Positions 1-11,032 of a DNA stretch of 64,000 nucleotides are shown piece by piece. The position numbers were made by a program, and so were the translations under genes. Source of the DNA: Beijerinckiaceae bacterium (GTDB lineage Bacteria; Pseudomonadota; Alphaproteobacteria; Rhizobiales; Beijerinckiaceae); NCBI GenBank assembly GCA_947370975.1, contig CANBNG010000005.1, forward strand, positions 62,001-126,000, read 5' to 3'. The number at the start of each line of letters is the position of its first letter. The stretch's first letter is position 1. The notes beneath the pieces were generated by a model. It was not told where the DNA came from, did no database searches, and saw nothing but the letters and a program-made list of their open reading frames with translations.

Positions 1-2312
1 TGAAAATGGGTTGCAAAGAGGCAGCGCGCGCGATTGCCATCGTGCAGATGTTCCACCGTCGCCCAGGCGATAGACAGGCCATCAAAGGTTGCCGTGCCGC
101 GCCCGATTTCATCCAGAATGACGAGCGAACGCGCGCTCGCCTGATTGAGGATCGCGGCCGTCTCGACCATTTCGACCATGAAGGTCGAGCGCCCGCGCGC
201 GAGATCATCCGCCGCGCCCACGCGCGAGAACAGCCGGTCGACAATGCCGATATGAGCCTCGCGCGCAGGCACATAAGCGCCCATTTGCGCCAGCACCACG
301 ATCAAGGCGTTCTGGCGCAGATAGGTCGATTTACCAGCCATGTTCGGGCCGGTGATAATGGCGATGGCCGCAGCCTTGCCGGTTGCGTCGGCCAGATCGC
401 AATCATTGGCGACAAAGCCCTTGCCGCGCGCCCGCAAGGCGGCCTCGACCACCGGATGACGGCCAGCGACAATCCTGAAGGCGAGCGAATCATCGATTTT
501 CGGGCGCACCCAATCGCGCAAGGCAGCGATATCGGCCAGCGCGCTGGCGACGTCGATACTGGCAAGCGCATCAGATGCGCTTTTGATTTCCTGCACTGCC
601 GCGAGCGCCTGGGAAGCAAGATCATCGAAGACGGAAAGTTCAAGCGCGGTGGCGCGATCGGCGGCAGAGGCAATCTTGGCCTCGATTTCATTGAGCGCCG
701 TCGTCGAGAACCGCATGGCATCAGCCATGGTCTGGCGATGGATGAAGGTCTCGTTGAAGGGCGGGCGCAGCAGTTTCTCGCCTTGCGACTGCGAGACCTC
801 GATGAAATAGCCGAGAAAATTATTATGCTTCACGCGAAGCTGTTTGGTCTCCGCACGCTCGCAATAATCGGCCTGCATGGAGGCGATCACGCGCCGGCTT
901 TCGTCGCGCAGGCTGCGCACTTCATCAAGCGCAGGCTCGAAGCCGGCGCGCACAAAACCGCCGTCGCGCTTTTGCAACGGCAGCTCATCGGCCAATGCGT
1001 CGGCAAGGCGCGCCTCGAGCCCTTCGGGAAGATCCTGCAAGCCGCGCAGGCTTTGCACGATTTCCTCAGGCAGATCCTCAAGCCCGGCGAGCAGGCCGCA
1101 GACATCGCGCGCGGCCCCAAGCCCATCGCGCAGGCAGGCCAGATCGCGCGGGCCACCGCGCTGCAAAGCAAGGCGCGAAAGGGCGCGTGAAAGATCAGGA
1201 GCCGCGCGCAGCCTCTGACGCAGCTCTATGCGCAAGGGCGTGCGCGCGATGAAAAAGGCGATTGCATCCTGGCGGCGGATGATTTCGGCCCCGTCTGTCA
1301 GCGGCGCGGCAAGGCGCTGCGCTATCAGGCGGCCGCCGGCAGGCGTCACTGTGGCGTCGATGGAGGCGAGCAGCGAGCCCTCGCGCGCGCCAGCCAGCGT
1401 GCGGGTGAGTTCGAGATTGGCGCGGGTGGCTGCGTCGATCTCCAGCGTCGAGCCGCGCTGCAGCCGTTCGGGACGGGCAAGCGGAGGCCGCGCGGCGAGC
1501 TGCGTGCGCTCGATATAGGCAATGGCGACGGAGGCCGCCGCGACTTCCGCGCGGGTGAAAGCGCCAAAGCCATCGAGCGTCGCAATACCGTAATAATCGC
1601 GGATGCGGCGCTCGGCTGCGCCCTGCTCGCCGCTCTCGCGCGGCACGGGCGCAAGCGGCAGCCCGGCCTCCTGCGCCAGCGCGACGATCTCGGGCAAATC
1701 GGCGAGCGCATCGGGCACGACGATCTCGCGCGGCTCGAAACGGGCGACTTCCATGGCGAGCGCGGCCTCGGTGGCCTCCGTCACCGTGAAAGCCCCGGTC
1801 GAAATATCGACCACGGCGACCCCGTACAGCGCGCTGTCGTCCGATTGCCGGATGCGGGCCAGCGCCAGCAGCAGATTGGCGCGGCCAGGCTCCAGCAGGC
1901 GTTCTTCCGTGATCGTACCCGGCGTCACAAGCCGCACGACATCGCGCCGTACGACCGATTTGGGCCCGCGCTTGCGCGCTTCCGCCGGGTCTTCCATCTG
2001 CTCGCAGACCGCTACCCGGTGGCCAAGGCCAATGAGCCTTTGCAGATAATCGTCCGACCGGTCGATCGGCACGCCGCACATGGCAATGTCTTCGCCCTGA
2101 TGCTTGCCGCGCTTGGTGAGCACGATGCCCAGCGCGCGGCTGGCGATTTCCGCATCCTCGAAGAACAATTCGTAGAAATCGCCCATCCGGTAGAACAGCA
2201 GGCAATCGGGATTGGCCGTCTTGATCTCGATATATTGCGCCATCATGGGCGTGACGCGGGCCGCGGCGGCGGCCTCGCGCTCGGAGGAGAGTGGCGCTTG
2301 TGATGTGGACAT
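1..2312 (-). CDS. mutS: DNA mismatch repair protein MutS (3' end outside window)
   Basis: MutS recognises base mismatches and small loops and starts methyl-independent mismatch repair with MutL. About 770 codons are open on the minus strand from an ATG at 2312 to the window edge, with no stop, so the C-terminal end lies outside. The N-terminal mismatch-binding domain is visible near residues 22-45 ([19 protein letters not shown], then FYELF), which includes the Phe-X-Glu type mismatch contact. The ATPase P-loop [13 protein letters not shown] lies at about 310-350, followed by the [12 protein letters not shown]alker B/signature region. It is divergent from maeB. Long open frames on the opposite strand here are GC-driven shadows. 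Confidence 0.96.
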   Translation of the reverse strand, partial: MSTSQAPLSSEREAAAAARVTPMMAQYIEIKTANPDCLLFYRMGDFYELFFEDAEIASRALGIVLTKRGKHQGEDIAMCGVPIDRSDDYLQRLIGLGHRVAVCEQMEDPAEARKRGPKSVVRRDVVRLVTPGTITEERLLEPGRANLLLALARIRQSDDSALYGVAVVDISTGAFTVTEATEAALAMEVARFEPREIVVPDALADLPEIVALAQEAGLPLAPVPRESGEQGAAERRIRDYYGIATLDGFGAFTRAEVAAASVAIAYIERTQLAARPPLARPERLQRGSTLEIDAATRANLELTRTLAGAREGSLLASIDATVTPAGGRLIAQRLAAPLTDGAEIIRRQDAIAFFIARTPLRIELRQRLRAAPDLSRALSRLALQRGGPRDLACLRDGLGAARDVCGLLAGLEDLPEEIVQSLRGLQDLPEGLEARLADALADELPLQKRDGGFVRAGFEPALDEVRSLRDESRRVIASMQADYCERAETKQLRVKHNNFLGYFIEVSQSQGEKLLRPPFNETFIHRQTMADAMRFSTTALNEIEAKIASAADRATALELSVFDDLASQALAAVQEIKSASDALASIDVASALADIAALRDWVRPKIDDSLAFRIVAGRHPVVEAALRARGKGFVANDCDLADATGKAAAIAIITGPNMAGKSTYLRQNALIVVLAQMGAYVPAREAHIGIVDRLFSRVGAADDLARGRSTFMVEMVETAAILNQASARSLVILDEIGRGTATFDGLSIAWATVEHLHDGNRARCLFATHF

Positions 2313-2474
2313 GGGCGCGACCCTAGCAAAGGGGAGCCGTCCACGCATGGGCCGCGAGCCCCCTGAGCCCCCCTTGGCAGGACTTGTCCACGCCTTACGC
2401 AGGCTTGCTGCAGCGCGAAGAGGCGAGTCTGCGCTTGTGAACCGGCACGCGGGGCGGGTAAGGTCGCGCCCGAG

Positions 2475-4799
2475 ATGTCGAGCGAGAGAGAATACGAGCA
2501 AGCCATGGCCGACGAGACCCAGAAGAGCCCGAACCGCCCCAAGCGCCAGACCATCACGGATCAGGAGGCGCTCCAGTTCCATTCCAAGGGTCGCCCCGGC
2601 AAGATCGAGATCATTGCGACCAAGCCCATGGCGACCCAGCGCGACCTCGCGCTCGCCTATTCGCCGGGCGTCGCCGTGCCGGTGAAGGCCATCGCGGCTG
2701 ACCCCTCGACCGCCTATGATTATACGATCAAGGGCAATCTCGTTGCCGTCATCAGCAATGGCACCGCAATTCTGGGCCTCGGCAATCTCGGCGCACTGGC
2801 CTCCAAACCAGTGATGGAGGGCAAGGCCGTGCTCTTCAAGCGCTTCGCCGACATCGATTCCATCGATCTGGAAATCGAGACCGAAGATCCCGACGAGATG
2901 ATCGCCGCCATTCGCTATCTCGGCCCCTCGTTCGGCGGCATCAACCTTGAGGACATCAAGGCGCCGGAATGTTTCATCATCGAAGCGCGCCTGCGCGAAT
3001 TGATGGACATTCCCGTCTTCCATGACGACCAGCACGGCACAGCGATCATCGCGGCTGCCGGCATGCTGAATGCCATCCAGCTGACCGGTCGCGATATCAA
3101 GAAGACCAAGCTCGTCTGCAATGGCGCGGGCGCGGCGGGCATTGCCTGTCTCGATCTCATCAAGGCCATGGGCTTTGCACCCGAAAACGTGCTCCTCTGC
3201 GACACCAAGGGCGTCGTCTACAAGGGCCGCACCGAGGGCATGAACCAGTGGAAATCGGCCCATGCGGTCGAGACCAAGGTGCGCACGCTTGAAGAAGCGA
3301 TGAAGGGCGCGGATATTTTCTTCGGCCTCTCCGTCAAGGGCGCGCTGACGCCTGAAATGGTGCAGACCATGGCGCCCAATCCGATCATTTTCGCCATGGC
3401 CAATCCCGATCCGGAAATCACCCCGGAAGAGGCGCACGCCGTGCGCGACGACGTCATCATCGCCACCGGGCGTTCGGACTATCCGAACCAGGTCAACAAT
3501 GTGCTGGGCTTCCCATACATTTTCCGCGGCGCGCTCGATGTGCGGGCGACCACGATCAACATGGAAATGAAGGTCGCCGCCGTGAAGGCGCTGGCCGAGC
3601 TCGCGCAGGAAGATGTGCCCGACGAAGTGGCCGCTGCCTATCAGGGTGCGCGTCCGCGCTTTGGCCGCGAATATATCATCCCCGTGCCCTTCGATCCGCG
3701 CCTCATCAGCGTCGTGCCGGTCGCTGTTGCCAAGGCGGCGATGGAAACCTCCGTCGCGCGCAAGCCCATCGTCGATTTCAAGGCCTATACGGCGCAACTT
3801 TCCGCGCGTCGCGATCCGGTTGCAGGCGCCTTGCAGCGCGTCATCGAGCGCGTGCGCCGCTATCCCAAGCGCGTGGTCTTTGCCGAGGGCGAGGAAGAGC
3901 AGGTCATGCGCGCCGCCGTGTCCTTCGTGAACCAGGGGCTCGGCACTGCCGTGCTGGTTGGCCGCGAAGAGCGCATCCGGGAAGTTGCCGAATTTGCCGG
4001 TGTCGATCTCAGCGACAAGCAGATCGAGATTGCCAATGCGCGCATCTCCCACCGCAACACGGCCTATGCGCAGTTCCTCTACGAACGCCTGCAGCGCAAG
4101 GGTTATCTGTTCCGCGACTGCCAGCGCCTGATCAATCAGGACCGCAACCATTTCGCCGCCGCCATGGTGGCGCTGGGCGATGCGGATGCAATGGTGACGG
4201 GCGTCACGCGCAATTTCTCGATTGCGCTTGAAGAAGTCCGCCGCGTGATCGATCCCAAGCCCGGCCACCGCGTGATGGGCCTCTCGCTCGTGCTCGCGCG
4301 CGGCCGTCCGGTGCTCGTTGCCGACACTGCCATCACCGAAATGCCGACCGCTGCCGAACTGGCGCAGATTGCGACCGAGGCCGCCAATGTCTCGCGCCGT
4401 CTGGGCTATGAGCCGCGCGTCGCGCTGCTGGCCTTTGCCACATTCGGCCAGCCCGAGGGCGAGCGTTCCACGCGCGTCCAGGAAGCGGTGAAGATCCTCG
4501 ATCAGCAGCGCGTCGATTTCGAATATGAAGGCGAAATGGCTGCCGACGTCGCTCTCAACAAGGAGCTGATGGCGACCTATCCCTTTTGCCGCCTGACGGA
4601 CACGGCCAATGTTCTGGTCATGCCTGCCTTCCACTCCGCCTCCATCTCCACCAAGATGTTGCAGGAGCTTGGCGGCGCCACCGTGATCGGCCCGCTGATC
4701 GTGGGCCTGAACAAGCCCGTGCAGATCGTGCCGCTTGGCGCGAAAGATTCTGACATCGTCAATATGGCTGCGCTTGCAGCCTACAACGTCAGCGGCTGA
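2475..4799 (+). CDS. maeB: NADP-dependent malic enzyme, MaeB type (malic + phosphotransacetylase-like domains)
   Basis: Oxidatively decarboxylates malate to pyruvate with reduction of NADP, supplying pyruvate and NADPH. The protein is 774 aa, the size of the hybrid family. The malic-enzyme part covers about residues 10-430, with the metal/substrate segment [12 protein letters not shown] near 178 and a Rossmann GAGAAG near 217. The rest (about 445-770) resembles phosphotransacetylase; in this family that domain is a regulatory acetyl-CoA sensor rather than an enzyme. An alternative ATG at 2505 (MADETQKSP) would shorten it by 10 residues, and neither start has a perfect ribosome site. It is transcribed away from mutS and followed by a strong hairpin. 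Confidence 0.96.
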   Translation: MSSEREYEQAMADETQKSPNRPKRQTITDQEALQFHSKGRPGKIEIIATKPMATQRDLALAYSPGVAVPVKAIAADPSTAYDYTIKGNLVAVISNGTAILGLGNLGALASKPVMEGKAVLFKRFADIDSIDLEIETEDPDEMIAAIRYLGPSFGGINLEDIKAPECFIIEARLRELMDIPVFHDDQHGTAIIAAAGMLNAIQLTGRDIKKTKLVCNGAGAAGIACLDLIKAMGFAPENVLLCDTKGVVYKGRTEGMNQWKSAHAVETKVRTLEEAMKGADIFFGLSVKGALTPEMVQTMAPNPIIFAMANPDPEITPEEAHAVRDDVIIATGRSDYPNQVNNVLGFPYIFRGALDVRATTINMEMKVAAVKALAELAQEDVPDEVAAAYQGARPRFGREYIIPVPFDPRLISVVPVAVAKAAMETSVARKPIVDFKAYTAQLSARRDPVAGALQRVIERVRRYPKRVVFAEGEEEQVMRAAVSFVNQGLGTAVLVGREERIREVAEFAGVDLSDKQIEIANARISHRNTAYAQFLYERLQRKGYLFRDCQRLINQDRNHFAAAMVALGDADAMVTGVTRNFSIALEEVRRVIDPKPGHRVMGLSLVLARGRPVLVADTAITEMPTAAELAQIATEAANVSRRLGYEPRVALLAFATFGQPEGERSTRVQEAVKILDQQRVDFEYEGEMAADVALNKELMATYPFCRLTDTANVLVMPAFHSASISTKMLQELGGATVIGPLIVGLNKPVQIVPLGAKDSDIVNMAALAAYNVSG

Positions 4800-4812
4800 A
4801 ATTAACCAGTCA

Positions 4813-4845
4813 GCACGGTCGCGGGGATCTTACCCCGCACCGTGC
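4813..4845 (+). terminator. Strong hairpin after maeB
   Basis: Arms GCACGGT-C-GCGGGG and CCCCGC-ACCGTGC pair over 13 bp with one bulged C and a six-base loop (ATCTTA). It starts 13 bases after the maeB stop. There is no T-tract, so it may be a Rho-assisted terminator or an mRNA-stabilising 3' structure. Confidence 0.6.
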
Positions 4846-4897
4846 GGGTTAAGTTCGCGAGTCTTCACGACACGCTTTCAGCAGCGAGGGATTTTCC

Positions 4898-6202
4898 ATG
4901 CGCATTGCAATGATCGGCTCTGGCTATGTGGGCCTCGTCTCTGGCGCGTGCCTGGCCGATTTCGGGCATAATGTGACCTGCGTCGACAAGGACGAGGCGC
5001 GCATTGCCAAGCTTGAGCGCGGGCAAATTCCGATTTTCGAGCCGGGCCTCGAAGATCTTGTGGCCGCCAATGTGCGTCAGAAGCGCCTGTCCTTCACGAC
5101 CGATCTGAAGACTGCGGTTGCCGGCGCAGACGCCGTGTTCATCGCCGTTGGCACGCCCTCGCGTCGTGGCGATGGCCATGCGGATCTTTCTTATGTCTAT
5201 GGCGCGTCGCGCGAGATTGCAGAGGCCATCACCGGCTATTGCGTCATCGTGACGAAATCGACTGTGCCGGTTGGCACCGGCGATGAAGTCGAGCGCATCA
5301 TTGCCGAAGTCCGTCCCGACCTCGAATTCGCGGTCGTGTCGAACCCCGAATTCCTGCGCGAAGGCGCGGCCATTTCCGATTTCAAACGGCCCGACCGCAT
5401 TGTCGTTGGCGCCGAGACTGAACGCGCGCGCGATGTGATGAGCGAGATCTATCGTCCGCTCTATCTCAACCAGTCGCCGCTCGTCTTCACCGGTCGCCGC
5501 ACGTCGGAACTGACGAAATATGCGGCCAATGCCTTTCTCGCGACCAAGATCACCTTCATCAATGAAATCGCGGACCTTTGCGAAAGGGTCGGCGCGAATG
5601 TGCAGGATGTCGCGCGCGGCATCGGGCTCGACAAGCGCATCGGCTCGAAGTTCCTGCATGCGGGCCCGGGCTACGGCGGCTCATGCTTTCCCAAGGACAC
5701 GCTCGCCCTCGTGCGCACCGCGCAGGAAGCAGGCGCACCCATGCAGATTGTCGAAACCGTCGAGCGCGTGAACAAGGCGCGCAAGACAAACATGGCGGCG
5801 CGCGTGATCGCGGCGTGCGGCGGCTCGGTAGAAGGCAAGAAGATCGGCCTGCTCGGCCTCGCCTTCAAACCCAACACCGATGACATGCGCGATGCGCCCT
5901 CGCTCGATATTGTGGATGCACTCGTTGCAGCAGGGGCAAAAGTACATGCCTTCGACCCCGAAGCCATGGAACAGGCGCGCCCGCTGATGCCCGGCGTCAT
6001 CTTCGAGGAAGATGCCTATGCCTGTGCACGACGCGCCGATGTGCTCGTCATCGTCACGGAATGGGACGCCTTCCGCGCGCTCGATCTGGCGCAGGTGAAA
6101 GAGGTGATGAGAACGCCGGTGGTCGTTGATCTGCGCAACATCTATCGCCCGCAGGACATGAAGCGGCACGGCTTCACCTATTCCAGCATCGGCCGGCCGT
6201 AA
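4898..6202 (+). CDS. ugd: UDP-glucose 6-dehydrogenase
   Basis: Oxidises UDP-glucose twice to UDP-glucuronate, a precursor for exopolysaccharide and envelope sugars. It has 434 aa, the usual length. The N-terminus holds the NAD-binding GSGYVGLVSG. The catalytic cysteine is in GPGYGGSCFPKD at about residue 260, and the C-terminal UDP-binding domain has GLAFKPNTDDMRDAPS. A GAGGGA ribosome site precedes the ATG. It stands as a single gene between two hairpin structures and converges on kup. Confidence 0.96.
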   Translation: MRIAMIGSGYVGLVSGACLADFGHNVTCVDKDEARIAKLERGQIPIFEPGLEDLVAANVRQKRLSFTTDLKTAVAGADAVFIAVGTPSRRGDGHADLSYVYGASREIAEAITGYCVIVTKSTVPVGTGDEVERIIAEVRPDLEFAVVSNPEFLREGAAISDFKRPDRIVVGAETERARDVMSEIYRPLYLNQSPLVFTGRRTSELTKYAANAFLATKITFINEIADLCERVGANVQDVARGIGLDKRIGSKFLHAGPGYGGSCFPKDTLALVRTAQEAGAPMQIVETVERVNKARKTNMAARVIAACGGSVEGKKIGLLGLAFKPNTDDMRDAPSLDIVDALVAAGAKVHAFDPEAMEQARPLMPGVIFEEDAYACARRADVLVIVTEWDAFRALDLAQVKEVMRTPVVVDLRNIYRPQDMKRHGFTYSSIGRP

Positions 6203-6212
6203 CCTCCATTAC

Positions 6213-6263
6213 CTCGTCATTTCGAGGATTGCCGCGTCGCCTTCGGCTCCTCGCAATGACGGC
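6213..6263. repeat. Palindromic intergenic repeat between ugd and kup
   Basis: Inverted arms CGTCATTTCGAGGA (6215-6228) and TCCTCGCAATGACG (6248-6261) match at 13 of 14 positions, with a 19-base loop carrying GCCGCGTCGCC. The same core occurs in the larger repeat at 52621-52781. It sits between convergent stops and could terminate both transcripts. Confidence 0.75.
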
Positions 6264-8206
6264 TAAACCGTCACCTGCGCGCCCAATTCGACCACGCGGT
6301 CGGAGGGAATCGAGAAGAAGTCCGTCGCATTGGCCGATTGGCGCGAGAGCGCGATGAACAGCTTGTCCTGCCAGATCGGCATGCCGGAATTCGGGCTGGC
6401 CTTGATCGTGCGGCGTCCGAGGAAGAAGGACGTCGTCATGATATCGAATTTCAGGCCGGCCTTGCGCAGATTGGCGAGCGCCACAGGCACGCGCGGGCTT
6501 TCCATGAAGCCGTAATGCAGCGTGACGCGCGTGAAATCCTCTGACAATTGTTCGATTTCATGACGGCTCTGCGAGGGCACGCGCGGTGTTTCCTCGGTCT
6601 TCACCGAGATGATGAACACACGCTCGTGCAGCACTTTATTGTGCTTGAGATTATGCATCAGCGCGGAAGGAGCAACCTCGGGATCGCTGGTCAGGAACAC
6701 GGCCGTGCCACCGACGCGCGTCGGCTTTGATTTTTCCAGCATGCGGATGAGATCGCGCATCGGAATGGAATCGCGATGCGTCTTGCTGGCCAGAAAGCCA
6801 GAGCCGCGCAGCCATGTCCACATCATCAGCACGACAGTTGCGCCCACAAGCACGGGCACCCAGCCGCCATCGAGCAATTTGAGAAGATTGGCCGAGAAAA
6901 ATGCGCCCTCGATGATGAGGAACGAGCCCATCACGCAAAGACTGCCCCACAGCGGCCATTTCCACAAACGCCAGACAACGACGAACGCCAGCAGCGAATC
7001 CACCACCATCGAGGCCGTGACCGCAATGCCATAGGCAGAGGCCAGCGCGCTCGAATTCTTGAACATCGCAACGAGCAGAAGCACGCCGATGAGCAGGATG
7101 CGATTGACGCGGGGAATGAAGATCTGACCTTCCTGCTTGTCGGATGTGTGCTGGATTTCAAGGCGCGGCAGCAGGCCAAGCTGGATCGCCTGACGCGCCA
7201 GCGAGAAGGCGCCCGTGATTGTTGCCTGACTGGCGATGACAGTTGCCAAGGTCGCCAGAATCACCAGCGGCAGCAGCGCCCATTCGGGCGCGAGCAGGAA
7301 GAAGGGATTTTCAATCGCATCCGGATTGGTGAGCAGCAGCGCACCCTGCCCGAGATAATTGAGGATCAGGGCCGGCAACACGAAACCGGTCCAGGCAACC
7401 TGAATCGGACGCGCGCCGAAATGGCCCATGTCGGCATAAAGCGCCTCTGCGCCAGTCACCGCCAGGAACACGCTGCCCATGACGACAAAGCTCAACATGC
7501 CGTGCGAAAACAGGAAGTGCACGCCGTGAACCGGGTTGAACGCATGGAGAATGCGCGGCGCATCCCCGATATGGCTGAGACCCATCAAGGCCAGCGAGAC
7601 GAACCAGACCATCATGATCGGCCCGAAAAAACGCGCGACACTGCCGGTGCCATGGCTTTGCACCATGAACAGGGTGATGAGAATCACAAAGGTGATCGCC
7701 AGCACATAGGGCTCGAAGAGCGGCGTGACGAGCTTGAGCCCTTCCACCGCCGAGAGCACGGAAATGGCCGGCGTGATGATGGCGTCACCGGTAAACAATG
7801 ACGCACCAATAATGCCGAGAAACAGCACGCCTGCGGAGCGCCGCACGAGCGTGCCTTGCGCCAGCGCCATCAGGGCCAGCGTACCGCCCTCGCCGCGATT
7901 GTCCGCGCGCATCAGAAAGGCGACATATTTCACGGTCACGATCAGGAACAGCGCCCAGATCAGCAGCGAGACGACGCCCAGCACATTGGCATCGGGCGTG
8001 CCGACGCTGCGCGTATGGGCGAGAGATTCGCGCAAGGCGTACAACGGGCTCGTGCCGATGTCGCCATAGACGACGCCGACGGAACCCATCGTCAGTGTCC
8101 AGAAACTCGAGCGGTCGTGATGGGAACCATGCGAACCGTCCGGCGCGGGCTGCGCGCCAGTCTCGGTCTTCAGGGAGCCGCGGTCCTCGGTGAGACCTTG
8201 CGCCAT
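6263..8206 (-). CDS. kup: Low-affinity potassium transporter Kup
   Basis: KUP/HAK-family inner-membrane K+ uptake protein, probably a K+/H+ symporter. The protein is 647 aa. After a hydrophilic N-terminus of about 35 residues comes the family signature [17 protein letters not shown], then about twelve hydrophobic segments to residue ~450, then a soluble C-terminal domain. The start ATG at 8206 gives [10 protein letters not shown]. Its stop lies two bases beyond the palindromic repeat shared with ugd. It diverges from hrpB over about 210 bp in which I see no clear operator. Confidence 0.95.
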   Translation of the reverse strand: MAQGLTEDRGSLKTETGAQPAPDGSHGSHHDRSSFWTLTMGSVGVVYGDIGTSPLYALRESLAHTRSVGTPDANVLGVVSLLIWALFLIVTVKYVAFLMRADNRGEGGTLALMALAQGTLVRRSAGVLFLGIIGASLFTGDAIITPAISVLSAVEGLKLVTPLFEPYVLAITFVILITLFMVQSHGTGSVARFFGPIMMVWFVSLALMGLSHIGDAPRILHAFNPVHGVHFLFSHGMLSFVVMGSVFLAVTGAEALYADMGHFGARPIQVAWTGFVLPALILNYLGQGALLLTNPDAIENPFFLLAPEWALLPLVILATLATVIASQATITGAFSLARQAIQLGLLPRLEIQHTSDKQEGQIFIPRVNRILLIGVLLLVAMFKNSSALASAYGIAVTASMVVDSLLAFVVVWRLWKWPLWGSLCVMGSFLIIEGAFFSANLLKLLDGGWVPVLVGATVVLMMWTWLRGSGFLASKTHRDSIPMRDLIRMLEKSKPTRVGGTAVFLTSDPEVAPSALMHNLKHNKVLHERVFIISVKTEETPRVPSQSRHEIEQLSEDFTRVTLHYGFMESPRVPVALANLRKAGLKFDIMTTSFFLGRRTIKASPNSGMPIWQDKLFIALSRQSANATDFFSIPSDRVVELGAQVTV

Positions 8207-8417
8207 AAACTGATCCTTCGAGGGTTCATCCTCTGCGCCGGCTCAGGATACCCACGGACCGGCCCGGCGATATACCTCTTTCCTTTGCATTGGAGAAGAG
8301 GCTTCACCAAAGCTGTCGATAATCCTGCGGGATACCGGTTACCCCCTTGAGAACCTGGCTGCTGCCCGAGCGTTGCGGGCCGCTTGCCGGGAGACAGCAA
8401 TTTTGCGATCACGCACC

Positions 8418-10910
8418 ATGTCTGGTTCCCCCCTCGCCTTTTCCGTCGCCCTGCCCATCGATGCCGTGCTCGCCGATGTGCGGGCGCAGGCGGCCGCTTG
8501 CCCCCGCCTTGTCCTCGTCGCCCCGCCGGGTGCGGGCAAGACGACACGGGTGCCGCTGGTGCTGATGGACGAGCCTTTCGCCAAGGGCGGCAAGATCATC
8601 CTGCTCGAGCCGCGCCGCCTCGCCGCACGCGCCGCGGCCGAGCGCATGGCCCAGACCTTGGGCGAAAGGCTCGGCGAGACCATCGGCCTGCGGGTGCGCC
8701 TGCAATCGGCCATTTCCGCCCGCACGCGGATCGAGGTCGTGACCGAGGGCGTCTTTGCACGGATGATTCTTGACGATCCTTCGCTCGAGGGTGTGGCGGC
8801 TGTCGTGTTCGATGAATTCCACGAGCGCTCGCTCGATGCCGATCTTGGCCTTGCGCTTGCGCTTGAGGCTCAGGCCGGTCTGCGCGAGGATCTACGCATT
8901 CTCGTCATGTCGGCGACGCTCGATGGCGCGCGCGTGTCCAGACTCATGGGCGATTGCCCGGTGCTGGTCAGCGAAGGTCGCGCCTTTCCCGTCGAAACGC
9001 GCCACGTGCCGCGCGAGCCGCGCAACCGCATCGAAGATGAGATGGTGCGCACGATTCTCACCGCACTGCGGGCTGAAAGCGGCTCGATCCTCGCCTTTCT
9101 GCCAGGCCAAGGCGAAATCCGCCGCGTCGCGCAGATGCTGGAGGGTGCGGTTGGCGACAATGTGGAGATTGCCCCGCTCTTTGGCGCGATGGACCGCGCG
9201 GCGCAGGATAAGGCCGTGCAGCCCGCGGCCAAGGGCATCCGCAAGATCGTGCTTGCCACCTCGCTGGCCGAAACCTCGATCACCATCGAAGGCGTGCGGG
9301 TTGTCATCGATTGCGGTCTGGCCCGCGTGCCGCGCTTTGAGCCCGACCTTGGTCTGACGCGGCTGGAGACGGTGCGTGTCTCGCGCGCGGCTGCCGACCA
9401 GCGGCGCGGGCGTGCGGGGCGCACGGAGCCCGGCGTGTGCTTTCGGCTCTGGGAGGAGGCGGCCACCGGGGCGCTCGAGCCTTTTACCGCGCCCGAAATT
9501 CTCTCCGCTGACCTCTCTGGCCTTCTGCTCGATCTTGCCGCCTGGGGCGTGCGCGAGCCCGATCAACTGGCCTGGCTCGATCCCCCGCCCGTTGCCGCGC
9601 TGAAAGAGGCCCGCGCGCTACTCGTCTCGCTTGGCGCGCTCGAAGGCGACGGGGCTCTGACGGGCGAGGGCCGCGCCATTCGCGCGTTGGCCTTGCCGCC
9701 CCGCCTCGCGCGCATGGTGATCGAGGCCGCGCGCGCCGGGCAAGCGCAGCTGGGCGCGGATCTCGCCGCCGTGCTCGTCGAGCGCGGACTTGGCGGGGAC
9801 CGCAGCGACCTGACCGAGCGAGTGGAAAACCTGCGGCGTGACCACTCGCGCCGGGGCGAGGACGCAAGACGTCTGGCGCGTGGCTTTGCCGAGGAAGCCG
9901 CCCGCCAGACCAGGCGCAAGGATCAATCGGGGGGCGCTATTGCCGATTGCGGCCGCCTGATCGCGCTGGCCTACCCCGACCGCATCGCCCGGGCGCGCGG
10001 CAAGACGGGCGAGTTTCTCATGGCCAATGGCCGCGCCGCTGCGCTCGAACCCCATGACAGGCTCGCCCGCGAGCCGTTTCTCGCCATTGCCGAAATCGCC
10101 GGGCGGGCAGGCGCGGCCCGCATTCTGGCCGCAGCCCCGCTGACGGGGGAAGCGATTGACGACCTGGCGGCAGGCTCGATCGTGGAGCGCGACGACATTG
10201 CCTTCGACAAGCCCAGCGCCTCACTCCGCCGCCGTCGCCAGCGACGTCTTGGCGCGCTCACCCTGGCCGAACAGATCCTGCCCGTGACCGCCGGACCCGA
10301 GGCTGCAGCCGTGCTCGCGCAGGGCATTGCCGCTCTGGGAATCGACCGCCTGCCCTGGACCAAGGCGCAAAACCAATGGCGCGACCGCGTGGGCTTCCTG
10401 CGTCGCGCGCAGGGCGAGGATTGGCCCGACCTGTCGGACGCCGCGCTGGGCGTGGCGGCAGACCTCTGGCTCGCCCCCTTCATAGAGGGGCGCACCGGCC
10501 TCGCCGCCATCACGCCGGGCGATCTCGATGCCGCCCTGCAGGCCCTGCTGCCCTGGGATCTCGCACGGCGGCTGGAGAGCGAGGCCCCGACCCATTTCGA
10601 AGCGCCCACCGGCTCGCATATAGCTGTCGATTACGAGGCCGAGGGCGGCCCGGTGCTGGCCGTGCGCGTGCAGGAATTGTTCGGTCTCTCGACACATCCT
10701 TCGCTGGCTGGCGGACGCGTGCCCCTGACCCTGCATCTGCTCTCCCCCGCTCATCGGCCGATCCAGATCACCCGCGACCTGCCGGGCTTCTGGGCGGGCT
10801 CGTGGTCGGCGGTGAAGGCCGACATGAAAGGCCGCTATCCGCGCCATCCCTGGCCCGACGATCCCGCACGCGCAGCGCCGACCACGCGCGCCAAACCGCG
10901 CGGAACCTGA
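8418..10910 (+). CDS. hrpB: ATP-dependent helicase HrpB
   Basis: DEAH/DExH RNA helicase-like protein of the HrpB family, function not well defined in bacteria. It has 830 aa from the ATG at 8418; the frame stays open upstream to a TTG at 8373, but the ATG gives the usual family start. Motif I APPGAGKTT is at about residue 35, motif II DEFHERS near 133, motif III SATLDG near 165. HrpB-specific C-terminal sequence runs to FWAGSWSAVKADMKGRYPRH. It is a lone gene diverging from kup. Confidence 0.94.
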   Translation: MSGSPLAFSVALPIDAVLADVRAQAAACPRLVLVAPPGAGKTTRVPLVLMDEPFAKGGKIILLEPRRLAARAAAERMAQTLGERLGETIGLRVRLQSAISARTRIEVVTEGVFARMILDDPSLEGVAAVVFDEFHERSLDADLGLALALEAQAGLREDLRILVMSATLDGARVSRLMGDCPVLVSEGRAFPVETRHVPREPRNRIEDEMVRTILTALRAESGSILAFLPGQGEIRRVAQMLEGAVGDNVEIAPLFGAMDRAAQDKAVQPAAKGIRKIVLATSLAETSITIEGVRVVIDCGLARVPRFEPDLGLTRLETVRVSRAAADQRRGRAGRTEPGVCFRLWEEAATGALEPFTAPEILSADLSGLLLDLAAWGVREPDQLAWLDPPPVAALKEARALLVSLGALEGDGALTGEGRAIRALALPPRLARMVIEAARAGQAQLGADLAAVLVERGLGGDRSDLTERVENLRRDHSRRGEDARRLARGFAEEAARQTRRKDQSGGAIADCGRLIALAYPDRIARARGKTGEFLMANGRAAALEPHDRLAREPFLAIAEIAGRAGAARILAAAPLTGEAIDDLAAGSIVERDDIAFDKPSASLRRRRQRRLGALTLAEQILPVTAGPEAAAVLAQGIAALGIDRLPWTKAQNQWRDRVGFLRRAQGEDWPDLSDAALGVAADLWLAPFIEGRTGLAAITPGDLDAALQALLPWDLARRLESEAPTHFEAPTGSHIAVDYEAEGGPVLAVRVQELFGLSTHPSLAGGRVPLTLHLLSPAHRPIQITRDLPGFWAGSWSAVKADMKGRYPRHPWPDDPARAAPTTRAKPRGT

Positions 10911-11032
10911 AAAGGCGCAAAATCCTCATTCTGGTCAGTTCATGAAATGTTCTTGCCACGATCTGAAACATGAGCCAAGCTTGCGCCTGCCCCAACGTCA
11001 GGTGGCAGACACAAGCAGGCCAGGAGCAGGGC

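Noticed and set aside
6..1190. 394-codon + strand frame at the left edge
   Set aside because: Lies opposite the ATPase half of mutS, whose P-loop and Walker B read cleanly on the minus strand.
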